Source of the DNA: a bacterium
GTDB lineage: Bacteria; Vulcanimicrobiota; Xenobia; Xenobiales; JADMJV01
Assembly: GCA_030149525.1 (NCBI GenBank)
Contig: JASBRJ010000347.1
Span: forward strand, 1 to 38,400
Direction: 5' to 3'
DNA: 38,400 nucleotides
Under the pieces are notes generated by a model. That model searched no databases, had not been told where the DNA came from, and was given only the letters and a program-made list of their open reading frames with translations. Made by a program: the position numbers and the translations under genes. Of this stretch, positions 18,301 to 25,500 are shown piece after piece. The stretch's first letter is position 1. Each line of letters opens with the position of its first letter.

Positions 18301-19435
18301 GCAAGCTTACAAAAACGAGGTCTCCGAAGCCCGAGCCAACGAGAGCGCCACAGATAGCGCCCATGAGTTGGAAAAAGAACGACTCCGCGAAGAGTTGCGC
18401 AAGCTTCAGCGCGACAAGGACGTGGAGTTAAATCTCCTTCAGAACCGCCTGCAGAACGAGCGCGCCCAGGTCCAGTCGGATCTCGCCGGCTCTCAGGCCA
18501 GGGTGGCCGAGCTGGAAGCCGAGCTGAAGGTGTTGGAGCAGAAGCTTCAGGAGGCGCAAGCCGCAGTTCCCGTGGCCCAGGAAGTTGCTCCCCAGGGGAT
18601 CTCCGAAGAGGCCGCCGAGCAGATCCAAGAACTGGAAGCTCAAGTGGAAGAGCTTTCCGCTCAGATGGAAGAGTTGGTGGCCGAGACCGGGGAACTTTCG
18701 GCGGCCGAAACCATCGCCATGAGTCGGGCAGCACGGGCGGAGAGAGTCGTCTCGGAGCAAACGGAAACCATCAAGAGCCTGCGAGGAGAGATTGAACGCC
18801 TCCGCCAGGCGAGAGCCGATGAGAATGAGGCGCAAACCTCCGCAGATGAGACCGCCGAGAGTCGCGAACATATGTTTGCTCAGCGTATCGCCGAGCTCAA
18901 GAATGAGCTGGAGCACGCTCGAGTGGGTCGCCGGGATGCGGAGGAGGCTTTCCGCCTCAATCAATCCAAGGTTTCCAATCTGACCGACGAGCTAGAGCTT
19001 CTCAAGGCCGCTCTGGAAGAGAAGGACAACGAATTCCAGGTCATCGCCGACGCTCTGGTGGAAGCCGAGGAGATGAATGTTCAGCTGGAGCGTGAGAGCA
19101 AGGCTCAGGCCGCCACGAACGTCACCGCTTTGCGGGAGGAAAATGAGAATCTGCAGGCCGAGTTGGCTCGAGTGAGGCAACAACTCCAGGAGTTCCAATC
19201 GGCCCATTCCTCCCGTGACAAAGTGGAGTCGACGTTGTTGGAGAGAGACAAAGAAATCGCCGAGCTTCAGGATGAAATCATGAGGCTCCAGGATCAGGTC
19301 TCGGAAGGTGCTGCTGAGAACGGCAGTCACGACAGCGGACGGGTTGCCGAACTGGAGAATGAATTGGCTCTCTCTCAACGTAAGTTGAGTCGTTTGGAAC
19401 AGACCATAATCCGTCTGAAAGGGCTTCGGTCCTAG
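9380..19435 (+). CDS. Giant coiled-coil protein (3,351 residues)
   Basis: One uninterrupted reading frame encodes a protein almost wholly composed of Glu/Leu/Gln/Ala/Arg heptads. There is no signal peptide, transmembrane segment, globular domain or Walker motif that I can see. The N-terminus (residues 1-55) is basic (KKLKAKVVKLE and similar); the rest is strongly acidic. If fully helical it would be about 0.5 micrometre long, comparable to a cell width. Residues 205-380 carry three copies of LLxEQExxIQxLE at 205, 286 and 357. From about 549 onward a longer unit recurs (see the repeat feature). The start is TTG at 9380, with GGAAG at 9371-9375. It is followed 125 bp later by a giant TPR gene, probably in the same operon. 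By analogy with other very long bacterial coiled coils, I infer a scaffold or filament role; no specific homologue is recognised. Myosin- or SMC-like database hits would reflect composition only. Confidence 0.9.
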   Translation: MADGQKAGGKKSSKAAEIMAAYKKSQLTIKKLKAKVVKLEASHKEQKKTIVRLKRQSSELAAIPTDAEGLREALEKSEAARRALEDQAESDADRLQSLEEALDEALEATGGGEELQAITELLEETQAEVEELRSRLESESSLVEDLSEQLEEAQAQLEALHEALEIESDGVAEMEAIKVAKEEVEGRVLELEAQLAESRDLTADLEGLLDEQEDKIQKLEARLAGEAGGEVDPAIVEQLEAELALKEGQLEVLESEMEGLKARLQELESGAAGAVGPEVTTQIAELESLLEEQEEKIQSLEAQLAEVGEPDSEELERLQAELALKDAQLEDLLAEAVEDDSASTERVEQLETQVAELEALLEEQDGTIQALQQQLGEADAAPESAEQQEELLDKIGLLELELDEVKAQLAEAKAGEVARTAEVEALEQALGQGGEDDDDEIRSRLEALLEENELLKSKISELEAQEAKTADDMRKLVDELEAVSEELAVKKAEVEELEDALSASESEVSTLVDTEVESQGAIQEVERLKKKISRLEEEKKRSGQTLGTLKARYDQLREALEDQNSKARMFKERLVAAVAKGESQEKYARQWEERAKALDDKLSSLKSEVADALRQREDLQEQLEEIKALRQEKADEVDALAEQLAQREQDMELLVVELSTAQDARDSAVQEVGTLRDQVEEQAKSLKIQREKAEALEAHHRKNTETIEALKARYEQMRSALKSHKEKALGLKEELVKSLEKAQQVGRRADLLEADKRALESQLASLRSSLEDASLRSGEEQARLQERDSTIERLESEKRELEAELESRSEELAELADELARTQEAQQEAESQVAETMASLEEIQTEAMALADQLAESQIEMSEKEQANLDAQTTIEDLKKELELTRAELRELQEAIELQDEQRSDLERRGKELADERDAAIADKEAIRERMLSLDKQYRESRARVEAVEAAFKDAKAKLTATAEKYTALRSTLVARQKSLDESKLELQETRQILSDRERELSEAREQIEVLNSELEELASLNAEQQQEIEAEKELREAVEGELDEVRAERDELESAISDMTSLIEEREQELSSLTESVANLTEEVELLRPLKQSAANARAEADRAQEELSRLKEKQSQDTSSLENAQDRIVALEGAVTTAVTKLKSAKNRIAQLESELKRALALKAKLSEELQLRSTQLSELEGQLSQTTEGVVEKDELMTQLNQRLQTSRERCNELEALLSDRDREVEELASEVVRLGEVEGQLMGREAELQTLRHQLEELRTQLEQRDNELAEELRAKTQELENLRREYHSGSEASESLARELDQRNYEVEDLRERLAESQHELSDTQQALSEMEQELALLNEAVEQVEAEREQSQDASKQDRKALEEAQAGLERYKRAVEEARQKLRSVGERYDSLKSSYLEKQADLEELKLQLEEARESAEHKAKALAEKSEQLLELEQKLVEETALRQELAAKLEKSTSEQRFGEEEIEEYQTALSQLEEDLVARSEEADELHRQVQGYQLELEDVHQELARLGEFESKAVELEGQLAAAKETEARLRDEIATERGKVSRLEEQLAEAVDQGAIAKLKAENLQSELSARLGRLKKLETNLGNAVAKLKVAKRQIIHSEGQVEAVTSRNRELVEEVEKQARRLAQYQAEIAELNGKREAEDQVSERLQTRLEEASKRNADLQNMLELRDKELEELSNELTRLGDSELESQFKVEEVAQKLADAEARLATLEKERDESAQELDEARNLAETSTLEAQNLRDELSMRVGKIRKLEAALGQAAGKLQAAKVHIAKLEHQFSAANQRTEEMRAEMTATSSQARRSEQKLAELQKEHQQLLEGKQKLESELVEARKRAAETESILGTRESSVGDLQQTLAAREVELQELRLNLSEREDRIESLNIELSALADLEQEISRLQDELDDANSQKTLLREKLADETQRAQLLEKDLEQNEESRLSLEMERDNLKEQLTAKVERLKKLEAALGAAGGKLQGAKGRLKNLEESAFSAEREKQELQAQLQKMRDELQDKALVEHQLKDSLSHSQNAVARLEDKLERRNLRIEELESEIRGSLLEAQRTESELLHMAEFETRVNLLEERLEDTNRQLRQASEEAEEWRRRAQDFEEELTAAHDAAETAELQSGHLREELGSRLDKISRLEAALGAAAAKLQTAKVRISELDASRTQALSRCQDLETELASRGQLLNRLKHEISRLGAGQEKLAEARTECERYRTTIEELESQLREKTRRLDEVLANEADLRAQLEHQSIEIEGELEVKLRESRGEVAKLQTEVKRRNEELEELNSQLNQQAELVEEIESLLESRERENESLRSQLDELEGVREESVQLREQLQELRAEKAEAQGRIASLERAHHELETQLAEQTGRAANDDVRLGHLQEELSNRLSRISKLEKTVGEAVSKLQIAKKRIIELEEAARNQSDKAAQSSLRTDSLSGELERARQELADSTQKLRERDFRIAELEDALSSNERKVEDLEETLQARDSRLEELEKRAAEGEVAEVAAGRVRELERQLATSESNNNLLKNQLTSLKERWHTEGEQSGKLQEQARTHELRAQHLEQQLDESREVIARLQEKLGTAAANIKAAKGRIDALNNARTESLEKIRGLQSDVMQKQSEAEKLASELERTKAGRETDRAALNQAQSKVRELKQEIVRLEALESSAGQSADDLQSKLAEAQRTAEDLRQRLEAEEAANQDLETQLLDYQQELEALALAEEEKNRALLEAASLKDENQRFEAEVQELEGQLSALHQSTETTELQQESLAQQVAQKDARVKELEAEVATFAGKFEESQQVISQLEMDLESTRESAEFLEQELEQLSAAAEDRTVEESLSKELKEARQQLEAREKEIAELQVESQEYADLVAERETELLELRQEMSQNSGLEERLGETLRQAQEKQLETRRALDAKLQDLASVQQQLAQALDRAEVSEVRATNLEEELSRRIGRVTKLEAQLEATNNELQAYKNEVSEARANESATDSAHELEKERLREELRKLQRDKDVELNLLQNRLQNERAQVQSDLAGSQARVAELEAELKVLEQKLQEAQAAVPVAQEVAPQGISEEAAEQIQELEAQVEELSAQMEELVAETGELSAAETIAMSRAARAERVVSEQTETIKSLRGEIERLRQARADENEAQTSADETAESREHMFAQRIAELKNELEHARVGRRDAEEAFRLNQSKVSNLTDELELLKAALEEKDNEFQVIADALVEAEEMNVQLERESKAQAATNVTALREENENLQAELARVRQQLQEFQSAHSSRDKVESTLLERDKEIAELQDEIMRLQDQVSEGAAENGSHDSGRVAELENELALSQRKLSRLEQTIIRLKGLRS
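11024..18340 (+). repeat. Diverged intragenic repeats in the giant coiled-coil gene
   Basis: A signature, L-E-x-x-L-G-x-A-x-x-K-L-x-x-A-K-x-R-I-x-x-L, recurs with its first residue at 1133, 1591, 1766, 1972, 2150, 2402 and 2583, with weaker copies at 2789 and 2963. Related versions in which RI is replaced by (E/A)-(R/K)-Y-x-x-L lie at about 948 and 1378, and the KARYDQLREAL and KARYEQMRSAL forms begin at 549 and 710. Spacings cluster near 175-185, 206-213 and 245-252 residues. Between signatures there is usually a segment such as RDKELEELSNELTRLG. This indicates growth by ancient duplication of a unit of about 180 residues. Confidence 0.7.
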
Positions 19436-19560
19436 AGTTTCCACCAGACGAGGACGTGCCTGAACCAGGTCTCAAAGCCAGGTGGATACATCCCCGCTTT
19501 GACCCCAACTTTAAGAGGAAGAGCGGGAGGCCTCGAAGCCTTTAGGAGGAAGACTCTGCC

Positions 19561-22500
19561 ATGTTGTTGTGGGACACATTCTTCGATGCCGGAGAGACAC
19601 AACTCGAGAACGGCAAGTTCGGCAAGGCGGAGAAGTTATTAAAGAGCGCTCTGGGTGAGGCAAACTCCTTTGAGCCCGATGACCCACGCCTTCTCAAGAC
19701 CCTTCTGGCTCTCATTAAAGTCTATCAGGCAAGCGAACGTCCGAAGGAAGCGGAGCCTCATCTCAAGAGAGCTGAGAGCCTCATTGAATCCACCGGTTCC
19801 GTGTCTCCTCAAGACCAATCCCTGGTCGTTGAAGCGCTTCTGGAGCAACTCAAGTTCGAAGAGCAGGACGCCAAGGCGGAGTCCCTTCTTAGGGAACGGA
19901 TGGTTCTCATCTGGCAGAAGGCCGGTGAAGAGCACACCGACCGACTCCTGGAAAGCCTTCTGGAGCTTTCCTCCTCGCTCCGAAAGAGTAGCGGAGAGTC
20001 CGAAGCGCGGGCTCAACTTCACAAAGCTCTGGCGGTGGCAGAAGACATTCATGGCGAGGTCTCCGAGGGTGTCGATCGTGTTCTTCAGTTGCTGGTGGAT
20101 TCTTATGTGAATTCGGGTGACTACGAGCACGCCGAGGAATACGGTCGGAGGCGTCTCGAGATCCAAATTGCTCTTTTCGGCGACGATGATCCCAGGCTAG
20201 CCCCCACTCTCGCCTCTCTTTCGTTCGTGGTGGAAAAGCAGCGACGAATGTCGGATGCACTGCCCCTTATTGAACGCGCATCCGGTATCCATGGTGAGAA
20301 GCGGACTTTCTACTACCTGCGCTTTGTGGAAGCTCTCCTTCGCTCGGGCGCGGCGGCAGAAGCGTTGGCCAAGCTTATCACTCTTGAAAAGGTCAATGTT
20401 CAGGGCGATCTTCGAGGCCGTTATGAACTACTTCTCTTGAGAGCCTACCAAGGTGTCGAAGACTGGTCGGCTCTGCAGGAGCAAGCCGAAGCGGTGTCAG
20501 AGGATATCACAGCTGACCCCCTCACCCGTCTGGAAGCTTTCGTCGTTCGAAGCGAGCAGGCATCCTCCAAAGACGAAGCGACAATCGGTCCTTTCTTGGA
20601 TGAAATTCTGGACCTTGATACCGAGGAAACCGATCAGCACGGTGATTTGCTTTCGCGGGTGGCGGCGCTGGCTCGAAGCGCCGGTCGCAAAGATGTCTCG
20701 GAAAAGTTTTACGATCGGGCCATCGCGGCCCGAACCAAGGGGCTTGATACCAACGACCCTCAGTCGGTCAAAGTGCTCTACGAACTGGGAGCGATTCAGG
20801 AGAAGCGTCGGCTACTGCCCGATGCTGTGGCCAGTTGGGAGAAGTCGCTGGAGTTTCTGCGACGGCACAACGGACAGGTGGACACACCTGCGGAAGAGCG
20901 TCGGATGCGCATCGCTTTGGTGGAGCGTTTGGCCGATATCTACATTCGGCAACGTCGTTGGGAGAGGGCTGAGCAGGCCTGGCGCTCTCTGGTGCGCTCT
21001 TCTCCGTCGGCGAGTGTAGAGCATGCCAAAGGGCGCATCGGCCTGACGATCGTTTACAGTGGTCAGGATGAGTATCAAAAGGCGCTCGATTATCTCCAGT
21101 CGGGAGAGACCGCCGGTTTCGACGAGGCTCATAGCGGGCGTTTAGTCGCCGATCAATCCTTCTTGCTAGAGGTCCGGAATCTGGTGCTTCTGGGGCGTAC
21201 CGAAGAGGCGGCCCGTAAACGAGATGTGCGGTTGAGCCGACGTGGTGGAGTCGAGCACTGTTCCATCTCCGAAGTTTTTGCCTCCGTCTTCATCGCTTTT
21301 CATGAGAAAGATTCGGACCGGTTCGTGGAAGACGGACGAGAGTTGATCAAGGCTCGGGCCGACGAACTTGCCAGCGAGCAACTCTTATTGTCGGAGTTCT
21401 ACGTGCTCCTGGCCAAGCATAATGCGCGCTACTATCCTCCTGAACCGATGCCGTTCGATCTCTCTCCTCTCCAAGCCCTGGAGAAAGCCATTTTCTGGGC
21501 TATTGAAGCCAACGGAGACCAGGATCTCACGGTGGCGGAACTCTATGAAGAGAAAGCCAAAGCCGCAGTTGCCGAGTCGGCCTGGAGTCAGGCCGAATCC
21601 GCAACGAGAAAGAGTCTGGAGCTTTACGAACTCCTCAAAGGTCCACGCTCGGCTCTTCTGCTCAGCTCTCTGCAACGACTGGGCGAACTGCAGCTTGGTC
21701 GAGGACAGCTGGATGAAGCCGTCAGTGCCCTGGAGAGAGCCCTAGAGCTTGCCCGCGCTCATCTGAAACCTCAAGACCTTCAGGTTCGAGAACTGTTGCG
21801 CTCTCTCGTGGAGGCTCACCGGCGCCGGGGGGAATTCGACGACTCCGAACAGTACCTGAATCAGCTACTGGGTCTTTACGACCGTTACGAAGACCTGGGC
21901 GTGGAAGGCAAGCTCGACGATCTCATGCGCGGCATACGCTTGCTCTTGGGAGACGACAGAGAGCACGAAGAGAAGCTTACCGAGTATCTCGATGAGGCCA
22001 CAGAGCTTGCCATTCAAAGAGGAGCCGTAGCGGAACTGAGTCTGGCTTTTTGTCTGGGACAAAAGGCGCGCCTGGTTGGACCCAGGGAGCCGGACCAAGC
22101 CATCACACTCCTGCGCCGGCAAGGAAGTACCCTGGAGCAGCGTGAGGAGGCGGTCGAGTTTACCTCGGATCAGCTGCTTTTGGGTCGACTCCTCCTTTAC
22201 CGCGGACAGCCCAAGGCCACCCTGGCGCTCCTTAAGCGGCTCACCGACGACGGTGAGAACCCTCTGGCGAAACCGGAGTGGCGGTTGGAAGCTCGAATAC
22301 TGGAGGCGCGCTGCTTCTATCTCTTGCAAGATTTTGACTCTCTGGGGCAGCAGCTCGACGACCTTCTCATCTCTGTGGAGGATGAAACAGAGCCCGAGAG
22401 CCGAGAGCGAGCCGAAGTCTACTCTCTCAAACTGGAGCTTTATCATCGACGCAGCGATCTCATAGGTGACGACGAGGCGGCCGCCACCTACGGCGAGTTA

Positions 22501-25500
22501 GACCGTTTGGTGGAAGCGAAAGACTGGTCTGCCGACACCGCAAAACATGAGGTGCGCGAGCGCCGCTCCTGGGAACTGGCCAGACTGTCTTTTGAGACGC
22601 GTCAACTCTCTCCGGAAGCGAGCGTCATGCGCCTGGAGGACCAGGTGAATACGCTCCGCGACGGAGCCGACGCTTATCCCAGCGCTCTGGCCGACGGGCT
22701 CTCTTACCTGGCTCATCTGGAAGAGGCGGTTGAGAACCATGAGTCGGCCAATCAGCATTTCTTGGAAGCTCGTCAGCTTTTTGAATCCAGCGGCGACGGT
22801 TCCAGTTTGGCCCGAGCCTGGGTGGTCGCCGGTGTGGGCCGAACAGCAGAGCAGTTAGGGCAGCTCGAATCTGCCGTCGAGGCCTATAGAGAAGGTATCG
22901 CAGGGCTTGAGTTTCATCTCGGCTCCTGGCACAAGACACTCGTTCCGCTCTATCTTGGGCTCGGTCGTTTAGGCCGAAGAATGTCGGACTTGGAAGCGGC
23001 CGAAGCGGCCCTGCACCAGGCCGACAATATCGTTCGCGAGCTGGGCGAATCTTTACCGATTCCGCTGAGAAGCGATGTTTTACGCGAACTAGCGGCTCTC
23101 TACTCCGAGCAGAAGAGAACTCGGGGAGCCCGCGATACCTGGATTCGACTGCGCGAGATGTGGGAGGACACGGGCGAATTGATTCCCACCGCCTGGATGG
23201 AGGACTTTGGTCTGGCCCTGGTAGAGGACAACGCCTTTGCCGAAGCTCTCCAGTTTTTCCTCGACACCTTGCCGCTCCGGCTCGATCAGGGTGAGGATCT
23301 AGAGTTGATGAAGCTCTATGCTCGTTGGCTTGAGATGACGGCGGTTTGCGAGCCTGTGACGCTTGCCAAGGAGAGCGCCGAACATCTTTTAGAAGTGCGA
23401 GAGGTTATCGCTACCGCCCTGGGTGAGGAGCCCAAACCGGAGAGCGAAATCGTGTGGAGCCGGATCCTCGTGGGGTTTGCTCAACTCCACCTGGCCAAAC
23501 TGGTGGACTGTGCAGATACGGTCAAGGACGATTTGGAAAAGGCCCTTGAGCTGAGAGAGTCTCATCTAGGACCAGAGGCCACACCCGTTGGGGATGTCCT
23601 CTCCTTGAGGGCGGAACTGGCCTTTGCCGAAGAGGATTTGACCACAGCTGAGAACTGTCTCACTCGGGCCTTGAATATCGTGGAGTCCAATTTAGGGCCC
23701 GACACTTGGGAGGTTGCAGAGATTCTCTTGAAGCTGGCTACGGTCTACTTCAAGAAACAGCGGTTCAGCCCCACAGAGGCCGTGCTCCAGAGAACCTTGG
23801 AGCTTTGTCGTGCCCTTCTTGCCGACAACGACAAGCGTTGGATCAAGGTGTGTCATCTGCGAGGGAAACTCTCCTTGGAACTGGGTCGACCGGCCGAAGC
23901 TTTCGGAAGTCTCGACCGTGCTCTCACTCTCTGCAAGAAACATCTCCAGCCCCCGGGCCGCTCTCTCCTGGTCGCCTCCGGTCGGGCCTGTCTTCTTACC
24001 GAGCGTTCCGATCGAGCGTTGGAGCTTTTCACCAAAGCGGAAGCCTATTTCTCAACCGACGCCGAGGAGTGGGATGAAGAGACCGAGGATGTGAAGCTCG
24101 CTCTTGGGGAACTTCTCCTGGAGCGGGGCCGGTTCGATGAGGCCCAGGAGCGACTCACCAAGGTTCTCGCCCGCCAAGAACAACGTTTCGGCTACGGCGA
24201 CCCGAATCTCGGACGGGTCTACCGGGCTCTCGGTCGAACGGCCAGCGGACTGGGCGATCTGGATACGGCGGAGGAGCGTTTGGAAGTCGCCCTGGCCCTC
24301 CAGGAAGAGGAATTGTTCACACCACTCGACCTGTTCGAGCCTTTGTATGAACTGGCTGCGTTGCATCGTGAGCAGGGTTCTGAAGAGCGAGCGTGCCACA
24401 TTCTGGAAGAGAACCTGGATAGAGCTCGACCCAGTGGACGCCACGAAAAGGTCGCCAAGATGGCCCATCTCCTGGCCGAAGCTTACGAAAAACGAGGGGT
24501 CTCAGGGCCGGCGGAATCGTCTTGGCGGGAAACCATCGAAAACTTGGAAACGGCTCTCGAGGTGACCGGTACCGAGGAGGCCAAACTTCGCATTTTCCGC
24601 AAGTTGCTGGAGCCTCTCCATCGACTCGCCTCGCTCCTCACTTCTCACCGCCGTTACACAGCGGCTGAGGAATTGACAAAGAAGCGTCTCAATTATACCG
24701 AGGCCCTGAAACCAGCCGAAGCGACTGTGGCAGAAGTTTTGTTCGACCTGGCCGAGTTGTATCGAGTTCAAGAGCTTTTTAAAGAGGCGGGTGAACTCCA
24801 TATCAAAGTGCTGGCCACCCGGAAGAAAGAATTCGGAGAAGTGGCCCCCGAAGTCGCACAGAGTTTACGAGCCATGGGCCAAATCTCTCTTGGGGAGAAC
24901 GACACCGAACATGCCCGAGCGTTTTTAGAGAAGGCGCTCGTCCAACAACAAGAGGTTTTGGAAGAAGGCCATCCGGAGACCGCTGAGACGCTTTTTTCTC
25001 TAGGTGATCTGGCTCTGTTGGAGCAGAATTTTGAAGAGGCGGAGACCTCCTATCGGAAAGCTCTGGACATTCTTGAGGGAAGTTACGGTGAGGGCAACTT
25101 CCGAACCGCCAAGGCGTGGACATCGCTTGCCAAGCTCTTTGAGAGAAAACAACAGTGGTCGAAAGCTCAGCCTCTTCTCGGCCGAGCGGTTGAGTCGGTG
25201 GAAGCTGTTCTTGGGCCCAGCCACCTGGAAGTTGCCGATCTGCTGGAAAAGTCGGGCAAAGTTTATCTGGTCTCAGGCGCTGTGGAGAAGGTGGCCGAGC
25301 CGCTCAAGCGGGCCTTGCAGATCCGTCAGGAAAGTTTGGGAGACGATCATCCGGCGACAGCCAGAGTTCTCAGTCTTCAGGGTGATCATGCCACGCTTCT
25401 TGGAGACCTGAAGACGGCTCGTCGACTCTACGGAAAAGCCGACAATATCATTTCAGACTTTCACGGAAGTGATTCTCATCTGCGATTTCCCTATCGATTT

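Noticed and set aside
9380-19435. SMC/Rad50 or myosin homologue
   Set aside because: There is no Walker A, Walker B, hinge or motor domain. Such similarity would come from coiled-coil composition.
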